NCBI RefSeq assembly: GCF_049309525.1
Contig: NC_133366.1
Location: 19,397,412-19,461,411, forward strand
Direction: 5' to 3'
DNA: 64,000 nt
DNA from: Garra rufa
Lineage: Eukaryota > Chordata > Actinopteri > Cypriniformes > Cyprinidae
Of this stretch, positions 23,601-37,000 are shown piece by piece. Under the pieces are notes generated by a model. It did not search any database. It had not been told where the DNA came from and worked only from the letters and a program-made list of their open reading frames with translations. The first letter of the stretch is position 1, and every line of letters starts with the position of its first letter. Both the position numbers and the translations under genes were made by a program.

Positions 23601-26600
23601 AAGTGTACCATATGCATCAGACGTTTAGCCAACGTTCCGTGGGCGTGACGTCTGAGGCTGAGACTAGGAACTTGTTAACTAGCACGTTATTGGGAAAGGC
23701 CATTTGCAAAGATTCACTTGCTCTGTAGGTGAAACTGGATCACGAATGATTTGCGTGAACATAGATGCATTTAGTTAGATCGGGGAGCACATTCCCTTCA
23801 AAAACAAAAGTAATCCTCTGCGTCCTCAGAGGCTAAGATGTCAGGAGTAAATGACAACCACAACAAAACACCTCAAGTGCTTAGGAGACATTCTTGTCTA
23901 CACCTGATGCGGCATTGAAACAACGGTGGACTGTTTGCAGCACACTCAGGACTTTAGTCTCTTTATTAATTAAATAAATGGTTAGGCTTTTGCCCAGTTA
24001 AATTAAAATGGCATAGTGTAGTTTGATTTATCAAATTCCTGATCACTAATGTAGCATTGTAAATTTGTTTGGTGGCAGTTTGGAAAAATCGGGGCGAAAA
24101 AGCCCAAAGTTGCCAAATTTAAAACAAATTAAAAACATAATGCACAGATCTGTTATACTGACACAGATACGATATTTCCATAACTGTTTACATTTACTTA
24201 AGACATAAGTGACTGTGTTGATGTGGGTATTCATCAAGACAAGCATTTTTTAAATTTGTGTGCATTCGCTTAAAAATGCTCGAAAGCACACATGAGCCTG
24301 GATTTACAGAATCTCTCAAAAAACTGAAAGCAGCTAAACCTATATCAAGGACTGTAAAGAGATGGACTAATGAAACAGAGTGGGATTTACAAGCGGAACT
24401 TCACTAATTGGGTTTGGGCCACCGATTTGGACGAGCTCACAGAGACGGTAACATCCTATATCAGTTTTTGTGAAGATGTGCATTCCTACCAGGACTCATT
24501 AAACATCACAACAATGACAAACCATGGTTCACAGCAAAACTGAGTCAGCTTCGCTAGGCCAAAGAGGACACCTACAGAAAGGGAGACAGACAGAGTCTTG
24601 TACAATCAGGCCAGAAACACACTAAATAAGGAGATTATAGCAGCTGAAAGGAGCTACGCTGACATGGCTTTAGTGTGGAAAGGTCTGAAAGAGATTACAA
24701 AAACAAGACACTATCCTCCAACTGAGGTGAATCAGCGACTTGCTAAAAACCTGAACAAGTTTTATTGTAGGTTCGAAACTGGTCTCACACCCCACACCCA
24801 TTCTGACCATCTCTCTACACAACTGTTAACACCTCCAGCACCCCCCTGTGAATAAAGTCTTCAGAAGGAACAAAAGAAGAAAGGCACCAGGAACAGAAAG
24901 TGTGGCACCAGCCTGTCTGAAAACCTGTGCTGACCAGCTGGACCCCGTCCAAGTCCCTGCCTGCTTCAAATGCTACACCATCATCCCCATCCCAAAGAAA
25001 CCCAAGATAACAGGACTTAATGATTACAAACCTGTAAAAGCCTCAATCTGTTCCCGAAGCGGCGGTGATCGTTCACTCTGTTCCCGAAGCGGCGGCGACC
25101 GCTATGGAGTTATTAATGTGCCAAAATTAAACAAACAAATACAGCATTTTGCAAACAAACACAATCTGCTTTGCAAAGAAAAAATCGACTTTCAAAACAA
25201 ACAAAACGTACTATGCACAAACACAAGTCAATTTGAGAGAAAATGCAGAGGTATAACAAATATATGCATTGTGTGTTGCAAATATGTATATTTTTTGTGA
25301 GGAAAACTTGGTTTCTCACACGTGTACAGACAGATTTTCTCACAAATGTGTCCATATCTTCTCACAAATGCAATTGAGCAACTTCCTTTTGCAAAACAGC
25401 AGATGGCGCTATCGTTCAATTTACGCGATTCTCCCAAGACCTCGAACGTGTTTATATGGTTTACCTGTGTTGGCTAGAAGGTATACATCTCTGACCGGAA
25501 GATAACAATTAAATTAATTTTTCTACCTATTAGATTGTGTTTTTTTTTAATGTCTACACCTACCCCAACCCTAAACTTAGCCCTTACTATAATACAAAAA
25601 CAGTATTATTGTTGTACAGTGTGATAATAATAACGTCAGATTGATGTGTGCATGCCCAGCTGCGAATCCTGCCTCCCTTCTAGCAAAAACCGGTTTACTC
25701 TTATGTCCCAGAGGAATATGACAGGGGAACAGGTGAGTTTCTGCGTTATTATATTTATAATTAAACATTTGATGTTTTCACAATGCTGATTCTACCACGT
25801 TGTCAGTGAAATTCAAAATATCTCCTTTAAAGTGGTTAACGCTACTGATCAGTTAATGGCTTGGCATGCTAAACATTTAAGCTAGGCCTTTTTAACATTT
25901 ATCAGTTCTCCGAACCTATGCTGGATCGCGGGATATAAAAAATAAAGCTACTTTTATGTAATTTGTCCATATACGATTTTTTTGTTGCTGCAGAGAACAT
26001 TTAGCAGGTAACACTTTGCAATAACAGTACATGAATTATCATGCATTAATTCGTGAATTAGTAATTTCTTGACTATGAACTAATGATTAGTTAAGACATG
26101 TATTAATCAAGAACTAATGAAGAACTAACGTAACTACGACCTGAGTCATATGAATTACTGCATGAATGCAATAGCCTACTGCTAGAAGATATTTTGAATT
26201 TCACTGACATTGTGGTGGAGTCAGCATTGAGAAAACATCAAATGTTTAATTATAAATAGTAAGGAAGAAACTCACCTGTTCCCCTCTCATTATCCTCTGG
26301 GAAATAAGGGTAAACGGTGTTTTTTTAAACGTTATTATTATCACACTGTACAACAATAATACTGTTTTTATATTATAGTAAGGGCTAAGTTTAGGGTTGG
26401 GGTAGGTGTAGACATAAAAAAAAAAAACACAATCTAATAGGTAGAAAAATTAATTTAATTGTTAGTCCGGTCGGAGATGTATACCTTCTAGCCAACACAG
26501 GTAAACCATATAGACAGTTGTTCGAGGTCTTGGGAGAATAGAGTAAATTGAACAATAGCGCCATCTGCTGTTTTGCAAGAGGAAGTTGCTCAATTGCATT

Positions 26601-29209
26601 TGTGAGAAGATATGGACGCATTTGTGAGAAAATCTGTCTGTACACATGTGAGAAACCAAGTTTTCCTCACAAAAAGTATACATATTTGCAACACACAATG
26701 CATATATTTGTTATACCTCTGCATTTTCTCTCAAATTGACTTGTGTTTGTGCATAGTACTTTTTGTTTGTTTGAAAGTCGATTTTTTTCTTTGCAAAGCA
26801 GATTGTGTTTGTTTGCAAAACGCTGTATTTGTTTGTTTAATTTTGGCACATAAATAAGTCCCCCGTTCCACCTCCCGCCAGACATTGTGGAACGTCTGGT
26901 ATCCGTTCCGTAGAGAGGGGGTACTGTCATGACTCTGGGCTGTGGGTTCCCTCAGCCACCTGAGGTCGCTCTTTCCCTTTCCCTTGCACTGCACTTCCCT
27001 GATTGTATACACCTGTCTTGTGATCGTTAGCACTCATCAAACCCACACCTGTTCACTATTATATGGACTATAAGAACTCTCATTCCCGACTAGTCATCCT
27101 GGCTGCATTGTCTTCGTATGTCTGTCTCTGTGTTTCTGGTTCCTGGATCTTGACCGTGTTTTCAGTTCTGTTTATTTTGTATTGTTTCAAGTTGTGTTGT
27201 GCCGTGTTGGCTTTTTGTTCTGTTTATTTTTCTCTTTTGTTAATAAAACATCACTCTCCTGCATTTGGACCCAGACCTCATCTCTCAGCATCACTCGAAC
27301 GTGACAGATAGGTCTTAGGTCATAGTGCTCATAGTGGTTTAACCAGTTTTCTTCCTTTCTTTCCCTCTCTCAGATTGGTGGGCCTCAGTCAGACCTCAGT
27401 TCTGGCTTTTGTGATTGATACCACAGGCAGCATGTCTGATGATATTGAAGAGGCAAAGAGAGTGTCTTTCAGCATCATAGACAGCAGAAGAGGAACACCA
27501 GAAGAACCTTCAGAATACATTCTTGTCCCATTTAATGATCCAGGTAGTCATATTGTGTATTTTAGTTTAGTATAAAAATCCAGATTGTTGTTTTTCCAGC
27601 AAAAGCAAAGAAACCAGTGCCTCCTCAAAATGTTTGAATGACAACAGTGTAAAAATATAAAACAAATAATAAAAAATATGAGAATGCAGTTTCTATTGAC
27701 TGCATTTTTTTTTATTTTGTAGCTAACAAACAGTTCTGTAGTGAATTCCCACCCGTTATGTTTCAGCACAAATAAGCCTGAATGCATTAAACTGATTAAA
27801 ATGAATGAACTAATTGCAAAGAAAACTATTCACCCATTCAGACATCATCACATCATGTCTGAATCTAACTTAATCTAACATAAAAAATATCTGTGAATGA
27901 TTTGGTTTTTAAAGAATAAATTAAACGAACATGTATATGCCTGTCATTACATGCAATGTTTATAGAGTATCTGAATAACAGTGGAAATAAGTTATATATA
28001 GATATGCAAAATAAAGTTGTTGCTTTTTTATTATCGTAATTGTTTTTTAAACATGTTTATTTTTTTAAGTTATGTAAAACATGAAGCTGTAGCATTCTGT
28101 GATGTGTTCTTTTCAAACAGATTTTGGACCTCTGACAAGGACTGACAATGCAGATATTTTCAAAGAGAAAATCAATTCTCTTTCTCCATTTGATGGAGGA
28201 GACTTCCCAGAGATGTGCCTGTCAGGACTGCTGGTGTGATTGTGTTTTTTGTTGTTGTTGTTGTTGTTGTTGAGAAAATCACTCCTTTTCCAGCTAATAT
28301 ATTGTATAAATTTACATTATTGATATAATTATTATGAATATCTGAGTTAAGCTTTGATATCACAATAAAGCCAGACGTAGAAATAATCTTAAGATCTTGT
28401 TTTTCTTTGTTACATGGTTCTTCAGTTGGCACTAGCAGGAGCTCCTCCATCTACAGACATTTTTGTTTTCACTGATGCTGCAGCAAAGGACTCAGAATTA
28501 AAAAGCACCGTTCAGGCCATGATTGAACGCACCAAGTCAACAGTGAGTGCCTGTAAATCACTTCCACATAATTGCAGCTAAAATTGAAGTGTTGTTAAAA
28601 CATCTGTAATGACTTTTTTCTGTTTCTATCGGCTTTTTCTCCACACCATTCAGGTTACTTTCCTGTTGACTAACCCTTTCTCATTCCGTAAAAGAAGAGA
28701 TGTCTTACAATCTGGAAGTTTTACATCAAGATCAATATATGAATCAGAAATACAATTGTACAGAGATCTGGCCCATGTTTCTGGTGGACAGACAATAGAG
28801 GTCACAAAAGATACACTTTCTCAGGCCACTGCAGTCATTACAGATGCATCTACCTCAGCCCTGGTATGTTCTAAGAATGACAGATGATGACTTTGCAATA
28901 TTTTTCACAATTTGCTGATTAGGAATTTTGCTGTTAAACACTGCAACATACTGAAAAAAAATCTCTTTCCTGAAGGTGACGCTTCTTCAGGTGGTGAGAA
29001 GTCCAGCCATTGCGGAAAACTTTTTCTTTGTCTTAGATCCATCTCTGTCTAATGTGATTGTGTATGTTACTGGAGACTCTCCAGTTTTTACCATCTACAG
29101 CCCGACAGGTGAGCCAACATACCTCAAACATTGTTTGCTAATTATGAGGCTTTTATCTTCTCGAATACAAAAATCCAAATGCAAACTTGGATTATATTAC
29201 AATGTTTAA
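17275..29209 (+). CDS. vwa7: VWA7-like copy B, 3'-truncated, with fused exon 4/5; possible pseudogene
   Basis: Exons: E1 17275-17472, E2 17715-18008, E3 22402-22495, fused E4/5 22625-22781, E6 27374-27543, E7 28121-28233, E8 28426-28542, E9 28654-28863, E10 28976-29108. All are open, in phase and flanked by GT/AG. The ATG at 17275 begins a signal peptide (MVSQVVVSVFLLCGTLFQ). The VWA domain is complete, with DTTGS in E6 and DIFVFTDA in E8. The N-terminal helical domain is damaged: a deletion joins the middle of exon 4 to the end of exon 5 in frame (SGYFSILLQDIRLATGD), removing the KCSHGG-SSDHGFLH segment. Exons 11-15 are missing. If the E10 donor is read through, translation stops at 29207-29209, and an AATAAA follows at 29239-29244. 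A secreted short product lacking the membrane tail is possible; otherwise it is a pseudogene. Introns 2 and 5 hold several kilobases of mobile elements. It is tail to tail with copy C. Confidence 0.72.
18511..18794. mobile_element. Short inverted-terminus element in intron 2 of copy B
   Basis: TATAAAACGG at the left and CCGTTTTATA at the right bound 284 bp containing TTCTGATTGGTCAGCAGCTG, a phrase common in fish repeats. A hAT-like end (AGGGATGCACCGATACC) lies nearby at 18023 without a visible partner. Confidence 0.5.
19036..19256. mobile_element. MITE rich in ACCATGGTT motifs
   Basis: Ends CCCTTATGAAAATTAACCAT and its inverse bound about 220 bp with repeated AACCATGGTTT-type words on both strands. 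Confidence 0.7.
19835..22206. mobile_element. 2.4-kb element with TATAGACCATTTCAAG termini
   Basis: TATAGACCATTTCAAG at the left is matched exactly by its inverse at the right. CpG-rich promoter-like sequence lies just inside both ends. Because the ends are TATA, the duplicated target (TA, AT or TATA) cannot be resolved. The interior has a long (TA)n run and no intact frame. It fills much of intron 2 of copy B. Confidence 0.65.
20556..20622. repeat. (TA)n microsatellite
   Basis: About 33 TA units without interruption, inside the element at 19835-22206. Confidence 0.9.
22912..23960. mobile_element. Degraded member of the TTAA element family also seen at 53819
   Basis: Shares TATGATTCTTTAGGGTCTTA, ACTTTGGTTAAAA, TCACGAATGAT and GAACATAGATGCAT in the same order with 53819-54646. 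Its ends are eroded, so limits are approximate. Located in intron 5 of copy B. Confidence 0.55.
24300..25040 (+). mobile_element. LINE fragment (L2/CR1-like ORF2)
   Basis: Translated pieces such as NKVFRRNKRRKAPGTESVAP and CYTIIPIPKKPKITGLNDYK match the start of the reverse-transcriptase domain of fish L2/CR1-type LINEs (pattern KAPGPDG...P.PKK). Stops and frame changes show decay; both ends are missing. Confidence 0.7.
25106..26858. repeat. Second long inverted repeat (about 0.7-kb arms)
   Basis: 25106-25822 matches the complement of 26187-26858 with indels; the spacer is about 360 bp. Both arms contain CAGATGGCGCTAT-type and GAAGATATGGAC-type words in opposite orientation. It sits between short LTR-retrotransposon-like pieces. 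Confidence 0.8.
26925..27306 (+). mobile_element. LTR (3' LTR or solo) in intron 5 of copy B
   Basis: Begins TGTCATGACTC and ends GAACGTGACA, giving inverted TGTCA/TGACA. It is preceded by a purine-rich AGAGAGGGGGTAC, as at the polypurine tract before a 3' LTR. Contains an AATAAAAC polyA-like site at about 27242. Ends 67 bases before exon 6. Confidence 0.7.
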
Positions 29210-29238
29210 AATAAGATGTGTCTTCCCTGCCACCACCC

Positions 29239-29244
29239 AATAAA
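29239..29244 (+). terminator. AATAAA polyadenylation signal candidate after copy B
   Basis: Follows the read-through stop codon at 29207-29209 by about 30 bases. It would end a transcript that keeps the exon 10 donor unspliced. Confidence 0.4.
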
Positions 29245-30076
29245 GCATTACAATAATCTAGCCTTAAGGACATGAATACATTAATTAGCAGTGTTTCCTT
29301 TTTGAATATTTTGACACACCTATTTTAAATCTTACAGTACTCTACAGAAGTAATGAGTTAATCAGGTAGTATTAGGTAGACACTGAAAACGTGCAACACT
29401 GGGGTTATAGAACAATGTTTGAAAACACTTGTGTAATCAAAGGGTTAATATTGTAATATTAATAGAAATTCACCACAATTCTGTGTACCTTACTTTAATG
29501 AATACAAAGGGTGAATCTTACCATTTTTTTATATTATGAAATTGTATGAAGAGCAGGTCTATTTAAAATTTCCCATTTTCTCACAGAAGGAAATCATACA
29601 GATTTGGAATTATTAGGGTGAGTAAATGGTAACAAAATTTCATTTTAGGGAGCTTTAAAGCTAATAAGTGTATGCCTGAGAGAGAAAAAAAAATTGTCAA
29701 ATAAGTAGAGAAAATAAACAGCAAGGAGAATATATATATATATTCAATTTATTTTAAAGTAAATTCAACATATATTCAAGCAATTATATTTTAGTAGTAA
29801 ATGTCTAATATAAATGATCTACACTATATGAACAGAAATTTATAAAGTAAATTTAACATTACACAATCACAAAAGCAAGAAAAAGCTAGAATAACCCCTC
29901 TTCCTCTATCTTCCGCTATTTATAAGAACATTTTTCAATGATAACTGAAGTTGGGCATAAACGTAAAAGTCATTACCAGCAGTTTGTAAAAGATAATCAA
30001 CAATAGAAAGATCATAGTAACTATGATTATTAAAATAACAGAAAAATGTTCACTTAATTCATGACTTCAGTTCCTC
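29245..30076. other. Tail-to-tail junction between copies B and C
   Basis: No exons on either strand. The right part is the 3' flank of copy C (shares CTATTTATAAGAACATTTTT with the flank of D near 45357), with an AATAAA on the minus strand at 29753-29748. The left part does not resemble VWA7-like exons 11-15, which B lacks. Confidence 0.6.
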
Positions 30077-30979
30077 TCATCCATACAGAAAGGAAACGAA
30101 TAACCCTACTAGCGCAACACACATAGAGAAGGTCACAGAATATGATCCATTAGTTGTAAAAGTTTTCTTTATAGAGGTGAAACAAGTGCCCACATTTCCC
30201 ACCCTGTCCACAGCTACCAGCTCTACTTCCTGAGAACAACAGGACGCATTATAGGATGCCACAACCACATTTGTGCCACGCACACTCATCACATAACTTA
30301 AGCTGAGAGAGCCATTGCCACGACTGAGGGACACTCGAGCTATGCCTGTACCATTTCCATCCGTCAAGTTGGCAGAGAGTTCCCATGATCCATTGCTGCA
30401 TTCCACAGGACAGTCAGCTTTGATGCTCACTACTTGACAGACGGGGCTAGAGAAATCAGTGACCTTCCAAAAACAAACAAAAACGGTTAAACAACGTCAA
30501 CGAAAGGATAAAACGCTAATACTGTTTGGATGTAAAAACACTGTGATGCAGAAAGCTACATATTCTCATAAGTGATAATGTATAATGTGATATATACTCT
30601 TGTTTTTCTGCATCTTTTATAACAGTTACCTTAGTCATGACAGTAAACCGCACTGCCATGTAATTTGAGTCACCAGACTCTGAATCTTCTGCTTCAATAG
30701 TGAGTGTGACATCCGTCCCTGACTCTGTGTTAGAGGGTGCAGTAAGTGTCATGGCTCCCTGAGCACTTCCCTCTGTCCCCATGTTCAGAGAACTAGGGAA
30801 CAACACTGTGAAGCTGCGGTCTGTTCGGGCTTGGATAGTGTAGTTGCCCCCTGTAGCACTATTGACCAATGTAAAGTTGAAAACGACAGGGATTCCAGGC
30901 TCCATAGTGTTTTTTGGTTGGGCCTGAGAAGGAATTTGGTTATTATAGTTAGAGAACTTGTCAGTTTATTTTAGGTGTG

Positions 30980-31030
<51 letters not shown>

Positions 31031-34000
31031 GAGGTTTTGCAAATTCCATACGTCATACTTAGCTCATGTAAAAGGCATGTCAATGATAACAGAATTAACA
31101 TTTTTGGGTAAACTGGCCCTTCAAGTTCACCGTGATAGTAAATCTAGAGCCTTGTTGCTGGGTGGGTGACTGTCTCTGGAATCGACTAGGCAAAGGTCGA
31201 GTTGAGTGATTTAACAGCCCTTTCAGCTGCACCACAAACGCCCACTCTGGGATTCTGTCTATGTTGACCAGGAAGTCTGTCGCACCAACAGATTTGATGG
31301 TTCCATTAACAACACCAGATCCTGAAGCTTCAACTAGAAGCACGTCAGTCACTGTGACTGAATCTCCTCCAGTCACAGAGACAAACAAAGTAGCATTCCG
31401 ACCTGAGCAATCAAAGAAGCATTTTAATAATGACAATAAATCTTTGTGTTTAAAGATTTACATTATACATTTTATTCATCAGTGAATTCTAAAAAACATG
31501 CATTACTCTTTTGAAGGAAGAAAAACTGTACAGCAAAACTTTTTAATTATTTATAATAAAAATATTTCCTGGAACCAATTTCAGACTCCATCCATTTCCT
31601 CTCAGGAGGACTATTTAAGCTGCACACACTCACAGACCCATTACATAGTATTGTTTTGCATTGCGAACCTTACAGAGCATGTTCCTAGCCTTGCCTTGTC
31701 TTTGCCCTGCCTGTGTTTTTGACTCTGGACTGTCTCCGGGTTTCTGATTGTTTTGCAGCATGCCCTGACCTTTGCCTGTTTACTGGATTACTCTTTTGGT
31801 AATATAATGTAATAATATTTTACTTAATTAATGATCAAATAATGCAGTTTTGTGAGCATAAGATGAACCTTTTGAAATGTTAAAAACCTATCCTAAACTT
31901 TTGAATGGTGTACATGTCTAGTAATATTTTGGAAATCTCAAATGATGATGATGATATCATACCAATAAAAGGACGATTGGCTTTCGGTGTGAAGTCACCT
32001 CCTTCTAACTGCTCCACAAAGTTAAAGAGAAAGTTGACAGAACTTTGACCTATAATCACAATTAAGCTGAGTGAAAGTATTACAACTATTGTGGGATGCA
32101 AAACTCTTGTAATGTTCCAAAGAAAAATATATTTTTACAGATTTTATTAGCAGTTCAGTTTCTAAAACTTCAAAACTGTGATGATCCACACATTGTGCAA
32201 TTAAAAATCTGATTAAAAATAAATATAATAACAAATTCGCAATGCTTTACAAACAAACAAAAACACATATACTGGCAGATTAAAAACCCGTACCAATGAC
32301 TTTAAGGCTGTAGAAGGCTGTAGAGTTAATGCTGATCTTCCATTCTCCTGTCTGGTTGTCAGAGTTGAGTTTTACTCTCTTTAGATTCCCTACAGTCCAG
32401 ATTCTGCCCAGAGGACCATCTGCCACTGAACCTGACTGAGACACACCTGAAACACAAGTGAAAAACAGCTTATTTTTAACAATGATTTTGACATCTGTTT
32501 TTTCTATTGGACAGAATAAAACTCTCATATCTAAAATCAATGTTTGAGCTGCACTGGTGCACCTGTTGGGCTGTAGATGGTTAAGACTGGAGAGTCTCCA
32601 GTGACATACACAGTCACATTGGACAGAGATGGATCTAAGAAAAAGTAAAAGTTTTCTGCAATGGCTGGACTTCTCACCACCTGAAAAAGTGTCACCTTCA
32701 AGAAACACAGAGATGTTTTAAGTATGTTTCATACAGCAAAATTCCCAATCACCAAATTGTGAAAAAATATTGCAAGTACTGGTGTGTATATCTCTTAATT
32801 TATTTTCCATATTAAATATGTTATCAAATAAATGGATAGTTGACACATACACACTAACAAACTCACACACGCACAAAAGTCTTCATCTGTTATCTTAGAA
32901 CATACCAGGGCTGAGGTAGATGCATCTGTAATGACTGCAGTGGCTTGAGACAGTGTAGCTTTTGTGACCTCTATGGTCTGTCCGCCAGAAACATGGGCCA
33001 GATCTCTGTACAGTTTTATGGGTGACGGAGTTATTGATCTTGATGTAAAACGTTGAGATTGTGAGACATCTCTTCTTCTGCGCAAGGCGTTAGTCAACAG
33101 AAAAGTGACCTGGATGGCATAAAGAAAGAGCAGATAGAAATGCAGGAAAATGGTATAACAGAGAAATCAACAACTCTTCAATTTTAGCAGAAATGACATG
33201 AAGTTATTTGCAGGCACTTACTGTTGACTTGGTGCGTTCAATCATGGCCTGAACGGTGCTTTTTAATTCTGAGTCTTTTGCTGCAGCATCAGTGAAAACA
33301 AAAATGTCTGTAGATGGAGGAGCTCCTGCTAGTGCCAACTGAAGAACAATGACACACACAAAAAAAAAAACTGAGCTAAGAAATGCACAATAATTCTATC
33401 AATAATGTAATTGTATACTGTATATCAGTTAAAAGAGTGATTTTCTCAGTTAATTTTTTTTACAACACTCTCTAAAATACATAAATTTTAAATATAAATA
33501 CATAAACATAAATACATAAAAACACACACACCAGCAGTCCTGACAGGCACATCTCTGGAGCGTCTCCACCACCAGATGCTGAGAGGGAATTGATTCTCTG
33601 TTTGAAAATACTTGCATCTTTTGTCCTTGTCAAAGGTCCAAAATCTGTTTGAGACACATCACAGAACACTAGAGCAACTATACGTTTTACATAATTTACA
33701 CGTAAATGTTTTTATTATTATTATTATTATTATTATTAACTACGTTACATCCTGTTACTGTTTTTGAGGAGGCACTGCTTTTGTTCAGGGGAAAGCAACG
33801 TAAACTATATATAGGACTAAACACACAGTATGACTACCTGGATCATTAAATGGGACTAGAATGTATTCCGAAGGTTCTTCTGGTGTTCCTCTCCTGCTGT
33901 CTATGATGCTGAAAGACACTCTCTTTGCCTCTGTAATATCATCAGACATGCTGCCCGTGGTGTCAATCACAAAAGCCAGAACTGAAGTCTGACTGAGGCC

Positions 34001-37000
34001 CATCAATCTGTGAGAAAGAAAGAAATTTGGCTAAACCTGGACAACAGTATAAATATCTGATTCTAGCGGTTGCAATGACTTAAGAAAAATGAATCTTTTG
34101 AACTTTGTGTCTCACAGCATCTGCAGAATTTACAATACTAAATCCTAATTCAGTGTTAGTCTTATTGATCAGAAATTGAAGAAACTATACTAGGCTAAAG
34201 CTTAACCATTTCTTTGACTACAGAAGAGTACAAAACTATGTGTGGTGTAAAAGAAAGGTCTCATACCGAAGAAAGGTTCGGTCGCCTATGGCCAGTCGGA
34301 TGTCTTGCAGCACTTCCATAGTGGCACTGATGGCCATGTCAGCAGCACGGAAGTGAAGGAAGCCATGATCTGAGCTGATGTCATCCTTATTGATGCCTCC
34401 AGTGGGTTCTCTTGAACTGGTCCTGTCAAGAGAACCACCATGACTACACTTGCCTGTAAAAAAAATTATGTGAGTGTAGATTTGTGGTGCCTATTCCAGC
34501 CATCCTGTGGTCTGTGCTGATGTACAGAGAAGATCAACATTACACATGGGATTCTAAGCTTCCCTACCTGGAGGTTTTGTGGAGGAGAAAAGATTGAAAT
34601 ATCCTGAGGTTAGTTGTTCTGTGAGAATGTTATCAGCACAGTTTGGCCCAATGCAGCTTTTGCATGTTGGCATGCTGGGGTCTAGTAGATATACAGATAA
34701 GAGATAAAGAAAGAAGTGTGCAAGTTATGCCATATTCGTATTGTGGCAAAACTAGTTTCTAAACACACAGGGGGTGTGAAAATTGTCGAATGGGGTAATT
34801 GTATTTTTTTGCACCTGCTATATTGTTGAGAGGAAGCTCAGGTTTGATCAGCGTGCTGAAAGGAGCAGTGTTTCCCAGTTCCACCCAGTTACTGTGGCTA
34901 TAGAAATCCTGCACACAAACCAACAACGCAGTGTTCACGTAAATTAATAAAAAATAATGATTTTACCTAAAGGGATAATTTACCCAAAAATTAAAATGAC
35001 CATGATTTACTCACCCTCAAGCCATCCTTGGTGTATATTACTTTCTTCTTTCAGACAAAAACAATCAGGCGTATGACATAGCATAAGCTCTGGTGAGAAT
35101 ATGTTGGTTATACAAGAACCAAGTTTTGCTTATTGCAAAGGAAAACCAGTGTCCTCTTTATCAAAATCCTCAGACATTTCTCTTTACACTTCTGTGTTTG
35201 TCACTTCTCACCTGAGCTTACGCTCTATGCCTATTTAAATATGAATGTATTTCTTACACAAACGATTTGCTTCACTTCAGAAGGCTTCTATTAACCCCTC
35301 GAAGCAGTGTGGAGTACTTTTATGATGGATGGATGTACTTTTTTAAGGCTTTAAAATCTCAAACCACATTCACTCCAATTAACCCTTTGAGCGGTACGGT
35401 CCCACATATGGGATTCTAATTTCTGTGCCCCTGGGAGTACCGTCCCACATATGGGATTTAGAACGTTCGGTGACGTCACGCAACTGAAAATTCCAACTGA
35501 GCTTTGGCGCGCTGGCTGGCACTGAGCCAGAGACGGATGAGCTTTGCGCTTGTCATATAATCACAACTGTGCAGTGTTTTTAACAACATAATGCTTATTT
35601 TAGGTTTCAGACATTTAAATACACATAAGTACTAGTAAAACAAGACATTTAGAGTTTGTAAAATACACACATATGTATATGGAAGCAGCAAACAGCAGTC
35701 TATTCAAATATAATTTGCCGATGTGTTTTATTCATATCACATACACATAGTCTAAGTCAGTGGTTCTCAATCCTGGTCCTGGAGGACCCCTGCTCTGCAC
35801 ATTTTGCATGTCTCTCTTATTTAACACACCTGACTGAGATCTTCAGCTTGTTAGTTCAGTTCATGGATCTCTCTCCTAATGAGCTGATCTCAATCAGGTG
35901 TGTTAAATAAGGGAGACATGCAAAATGTGCAGAGCAGGGGTCCCCCAGGACCAGGATTGAGAACCACTGGTCTAAGTAACCAAAAGGTTCACTCTATTCC
36001 TCTTCCAGTTCACCAGCCACTTATTTTCATGTATTTCGGGAGAAACGGATGAATGTACGTGCTGTAAATCCTGCTGACAGGACTCTCTGAACGGCAGCGC
36101 AAACAAACATGGCGGCGCCCATCTCACATTACAGATTACGATCGAGATCATTTATATAGGGTTTTAAACGACGAAACACACTAATTCACACATATTTGTG
36201 AATCAGAATATCAGATGTGTGAGTATTCTGAATAAAAAAGGAAAAACAAAATAAATGCGATCTATCTGTCAAACAGTGTTATTGTGTTTGTGTTTGTGTT
36301 GTGTCACGTGACAAGCATGACACGTCGCCATGGAAACAATAAGGGCGAATGTTCTAAAATAACGGTCGCTTAAAAAAACCTCACCTACTCTTCCACTAGA
36401 ATCTTTTAAACTCACCACTGAAAGGGTTAAAAAAGTCTGGAAGAGCCAGGACATTTTTTTTAGTAATTTTCATTTATCCCTTTAATGAAATTCACTAAAT
36501 TATATAAAGTGATTCTACATTAATTTGTGAATGCATTTCTTGCATTGCATTTGCACTGTCGTTGTCAAACATAGCCGAACATGCACAGAGTTCAGTGTAG
36601 TGGTTGAAGTACAACCTTTGTGAACTTTAGTAGAATTGACTTAAATTTAAAATACCTTCAAAATCAAATAAATTCAAGCGTTTTTATTTAAACAAACAAG
36701 ATGATTGTCCAAAATTGTTCGAATACTCTGAACAATTTTTGGGGTGTTTCTTCCTACAACCCCTTCCCACTACAATCTCCATTCATAACATACCTGTAAA
36801 GTGTGACATAGAGCCCCCAGTGCGATACGGGCAGAGATATAGCTTTCCTTTTGCACGCTGGCCTTTACTGCAGCCACACCTTCAGTAATGAGATCCCGGC
36901 CCTCACGGAAAGCCTCATTATCTATGTGATGTGCCACACTCGGTGGGAAAACTTGATCTACAGCTGCATTGCTTAGGTAAGTTTCTGTTATAGCTGAATA

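Noticed and set aside
24598..25300. Two plus-strand frames considered as a host gene
   Set aside because: The peptide is a LINE reverse-transcriptase start followed by unrelated palindrome sequence; no start context or splice structure.
27063..27311. Hydrophobic 82-codon frame resembling a small membrane protein
   Set aside because: Entirely inside the LTR at 26925-27306.
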